Shown in pieces: positions 25,137 through 33,609 of a DNA stretch of 64,000 nucleotides. The position numbers and the translations under genes were made by a program. How positions within the stretch are numbered: the first letter of the stretch is position 1; every line of letters starts with the position of its first letter. The notes below the pieces were generated by a model that was not told the DNA's origin, searched no databases, and was given only the letters and a program-made list of their open reading frames with translations. The stretch spans positions 1 through 64,000 of the forward strand of contig NZ_JANUCJ010000001.1 of assembly GCF_024807615.1 (NCBI RefSeq), given 5' to 3'. Source of the DNA: Tsukamurella ocularis. GTDB lineage: Bacteria > Actinomycetota > Actinomycetes > Mycobacteriales > Mycobacteriaceae.

Positions 25137-26888
25137 ATGCAGGAACATCGTTACGACGTGGTGATCATCGGCGCCGGCGGCGCCGGAATGCGCGCGGCCA
25201 TCGAAGCCGGCCCCCGCGCCCGCACCGCGGTGCTCACCAAGCTCTACCCCACGCGTTCGCACACCGGCGCGGCGCAGGGCGGCATGTGCGCCTCCCTCGC
25301 CAACGTCGAGGAGGACAACTGGGAGTGGCACACCTTCGACACGGTCAAGGGCGGCGACTACATCGTCGATCAGGACGCCGCGGAGATCATGGCCAAGGAG
25401 GCCATCGACGCGGTGCTCGACCTGGAGAAGATGGGCCTGCCCTTCAACCGCACCCCCGAGGGCAAGATCGACCAGCGTCGTTTCGGCGGACACACCCGCG
25501 ACCACGGCAAGGCCCCCGTGCGCCGCGCCTGTTACGCCGCGGACCGCACCGGCCACATGATCCTGCAGACGCTCTACCAGAACTGCGTCAAGCACGACGT
25601 CGAGTTCTTCAACGAGTTCTACGTCCTCGACATCGCGCTGACCGAGACCGAGGACGGCCCCGTCGCGACCGGCGCCGTCGCGTACGAGCTGTCCACCGGC
25701 GAGATCCACGTCTTCCACGCCAAGGCGATCATCTTCGCGACCGGCGGCTCGGGCCGCATGTACAAGACCACCTCCAACGCCCACACCCTCACCGGTGACG
25801 GCATGGGCATCGTCTTCCGCAAGGGCCTGCCCCTGGAGGACATGGAGTTCCACCAGTTCCACCCGACGGGCCTCGCAGGCCTGGGCATCCTCATCACCGA
25901 GGGCGTCCGCGGCGAGGGCGGCATCCTCCGCAACGTCGACGGCGAACGCTTCATGGAGCGCTACGCCCCCACCATCAAGGACCTCGCGCCGCGCGACATC
26001 GTCGCCCGCTCGATGGTGCTCGAGGTGCTCGAGGGCCGCGGCGCCGGCCCCAACAAGGACTACGTGCTCCTGGATGTCACGCACATCCCGGAGGAGACCC
26101 TGATGGCCAAGCTGCCGGACATCATGGAGTTCTCGCGCACCTACCTCGGCGTCGATCCCGTCACCGAGCTCGTGCCCGTGTACCCCACCTGCCACTACGT
26201 GATGGGCGGCATCCCCACCAACATCCACGGTGAGGTGCTGCGCGACAACACGAACGTGGTCCCCGGCCTCTACGCCGCCGGCGAGTGCGCCTGCGTCTCG
26301 GTGCACGGCGCCAACCGCCTGGGCACGAACTCGCTGCTCGACATCAACGTCTTCGGCCGTCGCTCCGGCATCGCCGCCGCGGAGTACGCCAAGACGCACG
26401 ACTTCGTGCCGCTGCCCGAGAACCCCTCGGAGATGGTCGAGAAGTGGGTCGCCTCGATGCTCAGCGATCACGGCAACGAAAACGTCATGGCCATCCGCAC
26501 CGAGCTGCAGCAGACGATGGACAACAACGCCGCCGTCTTCCGCACCGAGAAGACCCTCTCGCAGGCCCTCGAGGACGTCCGCGCCCTCAAGAAGCGCTAC
26601 GAGCACGTCACCGTCACCGACAAGGGCACGCGCTTCAACAGCGACCTGCTCGAGGCCATCGAGCTGGGCTTCCTGCTCGAGCTGGCCGAGGTCACCGTCG
26701 TCGGCGCCCTCAACCGCAAGGAGACCCGCGGCGGCCACGCTCGCGAGGACTACCCGAACCGCGACGACGAGAACTTCATGGTGCACACCATGGCGTACAA
26801 GGAGGGCGAGGGCCTGGAGTCCGGGATCCGTCTCGACACCAAGCCCGTCGTGCAGACCCGCTACGAGCCGATGGAGCGTAAGTACTGA
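25137..26888 (+). CDS. sdhA: Succinate dehydrogenase flavoprotein subunit
   Basis: Oxidises succinate to fumarate with covalent FAD. 583 residues: FAD motif VVIIGAGGAGMRAA, flavin-attachment His42 in SHTGAAQGG, catalytic FHQFHPTGL and the Arg-containing GANRLGTNSLLD segment, with a complete C-terminal helical domain. Start 25137 gives the canonical MQEHRYDVVIIG. It is joined to sdhB by a TGATG overlap. Confidence 0.98.
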   Translation: MQEHRYDVVIIGAGGAGMRAAIEAGPRARTAVLTKLYPTRSHTGAAQGGMCASLANVEEDNWEWHTFDTVKGGDYIVDQDAAEIMAKEAIDAVLDLEKMGLPFNRTPEGKIDQRRFGGHTRDHGKAPVRRACYAADRTGHMILQTLYQNCVKHDVEFFNEFYVLDIALTETEDGPVATGAVAYELSTGEIHVFHAKAIIFATGGSGRMYKTTSNAHTLTGDGMGIVFRKGLPLEDMEFHQFHPTGLAGLGILITEGVRGEGGILRNVDGERFMERYAPTIKDLAPRDIVARSMVLEVLEGRGAGPNKDYVLLDVTHIPEETLMAKLPDIMEFSRTYLGVDPVTELVPVYPTCHYVMGGIPTNIHGEVLRDNTNVVPGLYAAGECACVSVHGANRLGTNSLLDINVFGRRSGIAAAEYAKTHDFVPLPENPSEMVEKWVASMLSDHGNENVMAIRTELQQTMDNNAAVFRTEKTLSQALEDVRALKKRYEHVTVTDKGTRFNSDLLEAIELGFLLELAEVTVVGALNRKETRGGHAREDYPNRDDENFMVHTMAYKEGEGLESGIRLDTKPVVQTRYEPMERKY

Positions 26889-27655
26889 TGACCGCCGCAG
26901 TTGACACCCCCGCGTCCGTGCAGCCGCCCGTTCCGCCCGGCTCCACGATGGTCACGATCAAGGTCTACCGGTTCAACCCGGAGGATCCGGACGCGGCCGG
27001 CTGGCAGAGCTACCGGGTTCCCGCGCTCCCCTCGGACCGCTTCCTGAACCTGCTCCTGTACATCAAGGGTTACCTCGACGGCACCCTGACCTTCCGCCGC
27101 TCGTGCGCCCACGGCGTGTGCGGATCGGACGCCATGCGCATCAACGGCGTCAACCGTCTCGCCTGCAAGATGCTGATGAAGGACTTCCTCGTCGAGGGCA
27201 AGGAGATCACCGTCACGGTCGAGCCGATCCGCGGCCTGCCCGTGGAGAAGGACCTCGTCGTCGACATGGAGCCCTTCTTCGACGCCTTCCGCGCCGTGAA
27301 GCCCTTCCTGATGACCTCGGGCAATGAGCCGACCCGCGAGCGCATCCAGTCCCCCACGGACCGCGAGCGTTTCGACGACACCACCAAGTGCATCCTCTGC
27401 GCCTGCTGCACCACCAGCTGCCCGGTGTACTGGATGGACGGCTCGTACTTCGGCCCCGCGGCCATCGTGAACGCGCACCGCTTCATCTTCGACAGCCGCG
27501 ACGAGGGTGCCGCCGAGCGCCTCGAGATCCTCAACGGTGTCGACGGCGTGTGGCGCTGCCGCACCACCTTCAACTGCACCGACGCGTGCCCCCGTGGCAT
27601 CCAGGTGACGAAGGCCATCCAGGAGGTCAAGCGCGCCCTCCTGTTCAGCCGCTAG
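26888..27655 (+). CDS. sdhB: Succinate dehydrogenase iron-sulfur subunit
   Basis: Electron-transfer subunit of complex II. 255 residues with [2Fe-2S] ligands Cys73, Cys78 and Cys93 (RRSCAHGVCGSDAM, RLAC), and the [4Fe-4S]/[3Fe-4S] pattern CILCACCTTSCPVYW plus CTDACPRG. ATG 26888 overlaps the sdhA stop. It is last in the operon; a strong terminator follows 18 nt later. Its three clusters make the iron box upstream of sdhC physiologically sensible. Confidence 0.98.
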   Translation: MTAAVDTPASVQPPVPPGSTMVTIKVYRFNPEDPDAAGWQSYRVPALPSDRFLNLLLYIKGYLDGTLTFRRSCAHGVCGSDAMRINGVNRLACKMLMKDFLVEGKEITVTVEPIRGLPVEKDLVVDMEPFFDAFRAVKPFLMTSGNEPTRERIQSPTDRERFDDTTKCILCACCTTSCPVYWMDGSYFGPAAIVNAHRFIFDSRDEGAAERLEILNGVDGVWRCRTTFNCTDACPRGIQVTKAIQEVKRALLFSR

Positions 27656-27673
27656 AACCATTACTGCAGCCCG

Positions 27674-27711
27674 GAAACGCCCCGGACCTCACCCGAGGTC
27701 CGGGGCGTTTC
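27674..27711. terminator. Rho-independent terminator after sdhCDAB
   Basis: A perfect 17-bp stem (27674-27690 with 27695-27711) with a 4-nt loop, A-rich at the 5' foot and T-rich at the 3' foot (GTTTCTC). This is one of the two strongest terminators in the window. Confidence 0.9.
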
Positions 27712-27735
27712 TCACTCCCGACGACAGGACCGCCG

Positions 27736-28896
27736 GTGGACCCGAGCCTGCTCCGCACCCCGATCGACGAGACCCTGCTGCGCGGACACCTCGACCTCGA
27801 GCGGACGCCCCGCGGCCTCCTCCCGCACCGCCTCCCCGCCGCGGCCCGCCGCCGGATCCCCGACGCGCGGCTCGCCTCCGCGCAGGCGCAGCCCTCGGGC
27901 GTGCGCCTCGCCCTGCGGACCACCGCCACCGTCATCGAGCTCGAGACCCTGCCCACCAAGCGGGCCTACGCCGGCCTCCCGCCGCTGCCCGACGGTGTCT
28001 ACGACCTCGTCGTGGACGGTCGCCTCGTCGCCAGTACGACGGTGCCGGGCGGGAACGTCGACACCGTCATCGACATGGTGACGCAGGAGGCCGAACTCAC
28101 CGCGGGCTCTTCCGGCAGCGCACGATTCGCGGACCTGTCCGCGGGCGAGAAGGACGTCGAGATCTGGCTGCCCCATAACGAGATCACCGAGCTGATCGCG
28201 CTGCGCACGGACGCCCCGGTGCGACCGCAGCCGCCCCGCGACCGCCTCTGGCTGCACCACGGCAGCTCGATCAGCCACGGTTCGGGCGCCACTCACCCGA
28301 CCGGGACCTGGCCCGCGATCGCCGCGGCAGCCGGCGACGTGGACCTGATCAACCTCGGCTTCGGGGGCAGCGCGCTCCTCGATCCGTTCGTCGCCCGCGC
28401 GATCCGCGACACCCCGGCCGACCTGATCAGCCTCAAGCTCGGCATCAACATCGTCAACGCCGACGTCATGCGGCTGCGCGCCTTCACCCCCGCCGTGCAC
28501 GGCTTCCTCGATACGATCCGCGACGGGCATCCGACGACGCCGCTGCTGATCGTCTCGCCCATCCTGTGCCCGATCCAGGAGCACACGCCCGGCCCGGTGA
28601 TGCCCGTGCCGTCGGCCGACCGCCTGCGCTTCGAGGCCACCGGGGACCCGGCCGAGGTCCGCGCGGGGAAGCTCACGCTGTCCGTCATCCGCAAGGAACT
28701 GGGGCACATCGTCGCGGACCGGGCCGGCGAGGACTCGCACCTGCACCTACTCGACGGGCGCGACCTGTACGGGGCGGAGGACTACGCCCGCCTGCCCCTC
28801 CCGGACGAGCTGCACCCCGACGGCGCCACCCACGCCTTGATCGGCACCCGGTTCGCCGAGCTCACCTTCGCCCCAGGCGGTGCTTTCGCGCCGTGA
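27736..28896 (+). CDS. SGNH/GDSL-family hydrolase
   Basis: A 386-residue probable esterase/lipase. After a 170-residue beta-rich N-terminal domain comes an SGNH hydrolase domain: block I LHHGSSISHG (nucleophile Ser), block II/III NLGFGGSALLD and KLGINIVN (Asn), block V DELHPDGATH (catalytic Asp and His). Related actinobacterial proteins are annotated GDSL-like lipase/acylhydrolase; the substrate is unknown. No signal peptide is evident, so it is cytoplasmic. GTG 27736 follows AGGA. It stands alone between the sdh terminator and the ribbon-helix-helix operon. Confidence 0.82.
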   Translation: MDPSLLRTPIDETLLRGHLDLERTPRGLLPHRLPAAARRRIPDARLASAQAQPSGVRLALRTTATVIELETLPTKRAYAGLPPLPDGVYDLVVDGRLVASTTVPGGNVDTVIDMVTQEAELTAGSSGSARFADLSAGEKDVEIWLPHNEITELIALRTDAPVRPQPPRDRLWLHHGSSISHGSGATHPTGTWPAIAAAAGDVDLINLGFGGSALLDPFVARAIRDTPADLISLKLGINIVNADVMRLRAFTPAVHGFLDTIRDGHPTTPLLIVSPILCPIQEHTPGPVMPVPSADRLRFEATGDPAEVRAGKLTLSVIRKELGHIVADRAGEDSHLHLLDGRDLYGAEDYARLPLPDELHPDGATHALIGTRFAELTFAPGGAFAP

Positions 28897-28906
28897 CGCA
28901 CCACGG

Positions 28907-28914
28907 TGACACCA
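28907..28914. promoter_or_regulatory. Distal half-site TGACACCA
   Basis: A copy of the 8-bp arm of the operator at 28961-28979, in the same orientation and starting 54 bp (about five helical turns) upstream of it. It may be an auxiliary site for cooperative binding by the ribbon-helix-helix regulator. Confidence 0.35.
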
Positions 28915-28954
28915 TCATCCACCTGGTATTTATTCACACTTTGAGCAGCTTCTG

Positions 28955-28983
28955 TTGACATGACACCACTCTGGTGTCACAGT
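28955..28983 (+). promoter_or_regulatory. Promoter and operator of the ribbon-helix-helix operon
   Basis: A consensus -35 TTGACA (28955-28960), 17-nt spacer, -10 CACAGT (28978-28983), then 7 nt to the ATG. The spacer is filled by a perfect inverted repeat, TGACACCA-CTC-TGGTGTCA (28961-28979), whose right end touches the -10. A protein bound there would block polymerase, which fits autorepression by the adjacent ribbon-helix-helix protein. Confidence 0.7.
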
Positions 28984-28990
28984 TGACGCC

Positions 28991-29509
28991 ATGGACATCA
29001 CGCCCTTCGTCAGCGACCTACAGCGCCAGCTCATCGCCGCCGCCGAACGCGACTTCACGGACGCCGGTGACAACGGCGTCGACGATGCCCGCGCCTCCGC
29101 GGAGCGCCTGGCCTCCGGCCTCGACGCCGCCACTCGGCTGGTCCTGCTGGACGCACTGTCCGCCGCCGCCGGCGAGATCACCCGCGACCTGGTGCCCGGC
29201 TCCGTCGACCTGCGGCTGCGCGGCCGCGAGCTCGAGTTCGTCGTGGCGCAGGCTTCCGCCGACACGCGCGACGCCGACGTCGCGACGGAACCGGCCATCG
29301 ACCTGGAGGACACCGGCTCCACCCGGACCACGCTCCGCCTCCCCGACGCCCTCAAGACGCGGGTGGACCAGGCGGCGACCGCGGCCGGAGTATCGGTGAA
29401 CACCTGGCTGGTCCAAGCGGTCGCGGCCGCACTGGCACCCAAGCAGCACCGCCGCGCCAGCCCGCGTCCCCTGCGAACCGGCGACGACTTCGCCGGCTGG
29501 GCACGCTAA
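28991..29509 (+). CDS. Ribbon-helix-helix (HicB/Arc-type) transcriptional regulator
   Basis: A 172-residue protein with an unfamiliar helical N-domain (1-95) and a C-terminal ribbon-helix-helix fold at about 110-150: TRTTLRLPDALKTRVDQAATAAGVSVNTWLVQAV, where TTLRLP is the DNA-contacting strand. Annotated relatives are called HicB-like antitoxins, but there is no HicA toxin here; the next genes are a DUF4097 protein and an ABC exporter. The start at 28991 is 7 nt after its -10 (leaderless). A perfect palindrome inside its promoter suggests autorepression of the operon. Confidence 0.82.
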   Translation: MDITPFVSDLQRQLIAAAERDFTDAGDNGVDDARASAERLASGLDAATRLVLLDALSAAAGEITRDLVPGSVDLRLRGRELEFVVAQASADTRDADVATEPAIDLEDTGSTRTTLRLPDALKTRVDQAATAAGVSVNTWLVQAVAAALAPKQHRRASPRPLRTGDDFAGWAR

Positions 29510-29536
29510 GCCGCCCGCACCACCATCCCCCGTTTC

Positions 29537-29557
29537 GCCCCGCGCACCCCGCGGGGC
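29537..29557 (+). other. Hairpin between the regulator and the DUF4097 gene
   Basis: An 8-bp stem (29537-29544 with 29550-29557) and 5-nt loop in the 89-bp gap. No T-run. It may attenuate expression or stabilise the downstream mRNA. Confidence 0.35.
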
Positions 29558-29598
29558 CGGCCGAACACGCCCTCGATCAGCTCATTGAAAGGATCATC

Positions 29599-30444
29599 AT
29601 GCCCACCTTCGACACCCCCGCCCCCATCGACCTGGCCGTCAACCTGCAGGTCGGCGACGTCGAGGTCGTTGCAACCGACCGCGCCGACACCGTCGTCACC
29701 GTCAGCCCCACCTCGCCCGCCAAGGCCGCCGACCAACGCGCGGCCGACGCCGTGCGGGTGGAGTTCGACGGTGCCCGGCTCACCGTCGTGGGACCGAAGC
29801 CCAAGTTCACTCTGTTCGGCCCGTCGGAGTCCGTCGACCTGCGGATCGAGCTCCCGACGGGATCCCGGTTCACCGCGGAGGTCGCGGTCGGCGGGACCCG
29901 GGCCTCCGGCCGACTCGGGGCCACTCGGATCAAGAACTCGACGGGCCCCGTCGAGCTCGCCGACACCGGCGACCTGTGGCTGCGCGCCGGCCACGGCAAC
30001 GCGACCATCGGCCGGGTGGACGGCTCCGCGGAGGTCACGGCCGATCACGGCCAGATCCGCGCCGCGACGATCACCGGCGATGCCCGCCTCAAGGCCTCGC
30101 ACGGCAGCGTCCGGGTCGAGGAGACGGGCGGCGGAGTCGAGGCCAACCTCTCCTACGGCGACCTCGACATCGACCGAGCGCTGGGCTCCGTCACCGCCAA
30201 GACCGCGTACGGCGCGATCACCCTGCGGGAGGTCTCCGCCGGCGCGATCGAGCTCGAGAGCGGCTACGGACAGGTCACCGTCGGAGTCCTGGCCGGCACC
30301 CCGGCCTGGCTGGACCTGAGTTCCAAGGAGGGCCGGGTCCGCAATGAACTCGACGGCGACGCCGCACCGGCGGACATCGAAAACTCCGTGACCGTCACCG
30401 CGCGCACCAAGTACGGCGACATCGACATCCGACGCGCCCGCTAG
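29599..30444 (+). CDS. DUF4097-family beta-helix protein
   Basis: A 281-residue protein made of repeated short beta-strands (alternating ...GHGNATIGRVDGSAEVTADHGQIRAATITGDARLKASHGSVRV...), the DUF4097 'putative adhesin' fold. It has no signal peptide or membrane helix, so it is probably cytoplasmic despite the family name. The ribosome site GAAAGGA is 6 nt before the ATG. In many actinobacteria this family accompanies a ribbon-helix-helix regulator and a DrrA/DrrB exporter, as here; its role in transport or sensing is unknown. Confidence 0.82.
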   Translation: MPTFDTPAPIDLAVNLQVGDVEVVATDRADTVVTVSPTSPAKAADQRAADAVRVEFDGARLTVVGPKPKFTLFGPSESVDLRIELPTGSRFTAEVAVGGTRASGRLGATRIKNSTGPVELADTGDLWLRAGHGNATIGRVDGSAEVTADHGQIRAATITGDARLKASHGSVRVEETGGGVEANLSYGDLDIDRALGSVTAKTAYGAITLREVSAGAIELESGYGQVTVGVLAGTPAWLDLSSKEGRVRNELDGDAAPADIENSVTVTARTKYGDIDIRRAR

Positions 30445-30473
30445 GACGCACAGAACCACAAGGAGAGCAAGCC

Positions 30474-31268
30474 ATGACGATCACCACCACCACTGCCATC
30501 GAGGTCCGCGGGATCGAGAAGTCCTACGGCGACCTGCTGGTGCTCCGTGGCGTCGACTTCGACGTCGCCCCGGGCAGCATCTTCGCTCTCCTCGGCGCGA
30601 ACGGAGCGGGCAAGACCACGCTGGTGCGCATCCTGTCGACGCTCTTGCGCCCCGATGCAGGCAGCGCCGTCGTGCACGGCTACGACGTGACCTCCGAGGC
30701 GCAGCAGGTACGCGAATCCATCAGTCTCACCGGCCAGTTCGCCGCCGTCGACGAGATCCTCACCGGGCGCGAGAACCTCGTGCTCGTGGCGCGGCTGCGG
30801 CACCAGAGTGATCCCGGCGCCGTCGCCGACGAGTTGCTGAGCCGCTTCCGCCTCACCGACGCCGGGGGCCGGAAGGTCGGCACCTACTCGGGCGGCATGC
30901 GCCGGCGCCTCGACATCGCCATGAGCCTGATCGGCGATCCCGCGGTGATCTTCCTCGACGAGCCCACGACCGGCCTCGACCCGGAGGCTCGGATCGACGT
31001 GTGGGACATCGTCAAGGAGCTCGCCGATCGGGGCACGACGGTGCTGTTGACCACGCAGTACCTGGAGGAGGTCGAGCAGTTGGCCGACCGGATCGCGATC
31101 CTGCGCGACGGGCGGATCATCGCCGACGGCACCCTCACCGAGCTCAAGCGGATGCTGCCGGCGGCGAAGGTCGAGTACGTCGAGAAGCAGCCCACGCTCG
31201 AGGAGATCTTCCTCGCCCTCACCGGAACCCGCACCGACACCACCACCACGACCGAGGACCGATCATGA
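30474..31268 (+). CDS. DrrA-type ABC transporter ATP-binding protein
   Basis: A 264-residue ABC ATPase with Walker A GANGAGKTT, Q-loop LTGQFAAVDE, signature YSGGM, Walker B AVIFLDEPTTGLD and H-loop-like TTQYLEE (Gln in place of the usual His, typical of DrrA). The C-terminal YVEKQPTLEEIFLALTG is the daunorubicin-resistance ATPase tail. The ribosome site is AAGGAGAG. It overlaps the permease gene (ATGA), so the two are made in equal amounts. Probable drug or lipid exporter; substrate unknown. Confidence 0.93.
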   Translation: MTITTTTAIEVRGIEKSYGDLLVLRGVDFDVAPGSIFALLGANGAGKTTLVRILSTLLRPDAGSAVVHGYDVTSEAQQVRESISLTGQFAAVDEILTGRENLVLVARLRHQSDPGAVADELLSRFRLTDAGGRKVGTYSGGMRRRLDIAMSLIGDPAVIFLDEPTTGLDPEARIDVWDIVKELADRGTTVLLTTQYLEEVEQLADRIAILRDGRIIADGTLTELKRMLPAAKVEYVEKQPTLEEIFLALTGTRTDTTTTTEDRS

Positions 31269-32035
31269 CCAGCTACGCCGTCTCCGATACCAGTGCACTG
31301 CTGAGCCGTTCGCTCAAGCACATCACCCGTAGCGTCGACACCATCGTCACCACCGCGATCACGCCGATCGCGATGATGCTCCTGTTCGTCTACGTCTTCG
31401 GCGGGGCGATCAAGGGCAGCACCGGCGACGAGAACTACGTGAACTACCTGCTGCCCGGAATCCTGTTGATGGCCATCGCCTCCGGCATCGCCTACACCGC
31501 GCTGCGGCTGTTCAACGACATGCAGGGCGGCATCTTCGAGCGCTTCCAGTCGATGCCGATCGCGCGCTCGTCGGTGCTGTGGGCGCACGTGCTCACGTCG
31601 ATGGTGGCCAACGCGATCACCGTGCTGATCATCATCGGGGTGGGGCTGATCATGGGCTTCCGCTCGTCGGCGGGCCCGCTCGCCTGGCTCGGTGTCGCCG
31701 GCATCCTGGCGCTGTTCACCCTGGCGCTCACCTGGATCGCGGTGGCCGTCGGGCTGACGGCGAAGTCCGTCGACGGCGCGACCGGGTTCTCCTACCCGCT
31801 GATCTTCCTGCCGTTCATCAGCTCCGCGTTCGTGCCCACCGACACCATGCCCGGGCCGGTGCGCGCCTTCGCCGAGAACCAGCCGGTGACGTCGATCGTG
31901 AACACCGTCTCGGCCCTGCTGGCCGAACGTCCCGTGGACACCGCCGACCTGGTCTCGGCCCTCGCCTGGTGCACCGGAATCCTGGTGGTCGCCTATGGCG
32001 GGGCGATGCTCGCCTACCGCCGCCGGATCAGCTGA
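31265..32035 (+). CDS. DrrB-type ABC transporter permease
   Basis: A 256-residue ABC-2 membrane protein with six predicted helices and the EAA-like loop GIFERFQSMPIARSSVLWAHV, plus FVPTDTMPGPVRAFAENQPVTSIVNTV typical of daunorubicin-type permeases. One half-transporter subunit, so a homodimer is expected with two copies of the ATPase. It overlaps the ATPase gene by 4 nt and closes the four-gene operon; a GC hairpin follows. Confidence 0.92.
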   Translation: MTSYAVSDTSALLSRSLKHITRSVDTIVTTAITPIAMMLLFVYVFGGAIKGSTGDENYVNYLLPGILLMAIASGIAYTALRLFNDMQGGIFERFQSMPIARSSVLWAHVLTSMVANAITVLIIIGVGLIMGFRSSAGPLAWLGVAGILALFTLALTWIAVAVGLTAKSVDGATGFSYPLIFLPFISSAFVPTDTMPGPVRAFAENQPVTSIVNTVSALLAERPVDTADLVSALAWCTGILVVAYGGAMLAYRRRIS

Positions 32036-32054
32036 GCCGCTCCATCAGCAGCGC

Positions 32055-32084
32055 CACCGCCGGCCCCTCCCAGGGCCGGCGGTG
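32055..32084. terminator. Bidirectional hairpin between the ABC permease and MFS gene
   Basis: A perfect 12-bp GC stem (32055-32066 with 32073-32084) and 6-nt loop between two convergent genes. No T-run. Confidence 0.65.
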
Positions 32085-32091
32085 CCCGTCG

Positions 32092-33609
32092 TCAGGCGTC
32101 GACGGGCGCCGGAGCCTTCTGGTGCGTGGGCGTCGCGAAGAACTGCACCACTACGAAGGCGATCACGAGCGCCGCGGCGGGCAGCAGGATCGTCGACCCC
32201 ATGGCGTCGGCGAAGGGCCCGCGCAGGAACTGCGGCAGCGCGCCGGTGGCCATCGCGCCGCCACCCTGCGCATGACCGGTGGCGGCGGCGATCTTGTCCT
32301 CGATCTCGTGCTGCATGAGCACGCCGACCGCCGCGCTGCCGAGCACCGCGCCCACCTGTCGGGTCATGTTGTAGACGCCCGACCCTGCACCTGCCAGCGG
32401 CAGCGGCAGGTTCCGGTTCGCGGTGGCGGCGAGCGGACCCCAGATGAAGGCATTGCCGACACCCATGAGGCCGATCGGTGCGAGGATGCCGATCACCGAC
32501 GTGGTGTCGTGCGCGACGAAGGCCAGCCAGAACAGCGCCACCGCGTTGGCGGCGAAGCCGAATCCGGTGAGGTACTTGGGGTGCACCTTGTCGGCCAGCT
32601 TGCCCGACGGGGCCGCCAGGGCCCCGGAGATCACGGCGAGCGGGATCAGCAGCAGCGCCGAGCGAGTGGGCGTGAGCCCCATGGACTTCTGCGCGAAGAG
32701 CATCAGCGGGATCGACATACCGGTGACGGAGAAACCCATGCAGGCGATCGCGGCATTGGCCAGCGAGAAGTTCCGGTCCTTGAACAGGGTCAGCGACATG
32801 AGCGGTTCGGCTGCCCTGGTCTGCCACCACACGAAGCCGACGAGCAGCACGAGGCCGCCGGCGATCATCGTCCAGATGCCGGCCGACCAGTCCTCCTTCT
32901 GCCCCTCCTGCAGGCCGAAGGTCAGCAGGAACAGGCCGAGCGCGCTCAGCACGATGCCGGGGATGTCGAGCTTGTGCTTGTGGGTCGGCAGGTTCGGCAC
33001 CAGGATCACCGCGGCGATGAAGGCCGCGATGCCCACCGGCACGTTGACGAAGAAGACCCACTCCCAGCCGAGCCGGTCCACCAGCACACCGCCGGCCAGC
33101 GGGCCGACGAGGATCGCGACGCCCGCCACCGAACCCCACAACGCCATCGCGGTTCCGCGCTTGGCCGCCGGGAAGGTGCGCGTGATGACCGCCATCGTCT
33201 GCGGCGTCATCAGCGCCGCGCCCAGGCCCTGGACCACGCGAGCGGCGATGAGCATCCCGATCGAGCCCGACAGGCCGCACCACGCCGACGCGAGCGTGAA
33301 GACCACGAGCCCGGCCAGGTACAGGCGCTTCGGCCCGTACATGTCGCCGAGGCGCCCGGCGAGCAGCAGCGGCACCACGTAGGCCAGCAGGTAGCCGCTG
33401 GTCACCCAGATGACGCCGTTGAGGTCGGTGCCGTTCGTGAGGTCGATCCAGATCGCGTCGGTCGCGACCGAGACGATCGTCGAATCCACCAGGATCATGA
33501 AGAAGCCCACGACCAGCGCCCACAGCGCGGGCCAGGGCCGGTAGCCGGAGGGCAGCCCGGGCAGCGCGCCCGGATCGTAGGGCTTCGCGGTGGTGGCGTC
33601 ATTCGTCAT
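32092..33609 (-). CDS. DHA2-family MFS drug exporter (EmrB/QacA type)
   Basis: A 505-residue transporter with 14 predicted membrane helices. Motifs: LVDSTIVSVA (motif D1), GRLGDMYGPKRLYLAG (motif A), ARVVQGLGAALMTPQTMAVI (motif B), and GPLAGGVLVDRLGWEWVFFVNVPVG (motif C of antiporters). Probably exports hydrophobic or cationic compounds using the proton gradient. Its start overlaps the PadR gene end by 11 nt, so regulator and pump are one operon; the pump's inducer may be a ligand of that PadR protein. Confidence 0.92.
   Translation of the reverse strand: MTNDATTAKPYDPGALPGLPSGYRPWPALWALVVGFFMILVDSTIVSVATDAIWIDLTNGTDLNGVIWVTSGYLLAYVVPLLLAGRLGDMYGPKRLYLAGLVVFTLASAWCGLSGSIGMLIAARVVQGLGAALMTPQTMAVITRTFPAAKRGTAMALWGSVAGVAILVGPLAGGVLVDRLGWEWVFFVNVPVGIAAFIAAVILVPNLPTHKHKLDIPGIVLSALGLFLLTFGLQEGQKEDWSAGIWTMIAGGLVLLVGFVWWQTRAAEPLMSLTLFKDRNFSLANAAIACMGFSVTGMSIPLMLFAQKSMGLTPTRSALLLIPLAVISGALAAPSGKLADKVHPKYLTGFGFAANAVALFWLAFVAHDTTSVIGILAPIGLMGVGNAFIWGPLAATANRNLPLPLAGAGSGVYNMTRQVGAVLGSAAVGVLMQHEIEDKIAAATGHAQGGGAMATGALPQFLRGPFADAMGSTILLPAAALVIAFVVVQFFATPTHQKAPAPVDA

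Noticed and set aside
28991-29509. HicAB toxin-antitoxin system
   Set aside because: There is a HicB/Arc-like fold but no HicA-type toxin on either side; the partners are a DUF4097 protein and an ABC exporter.
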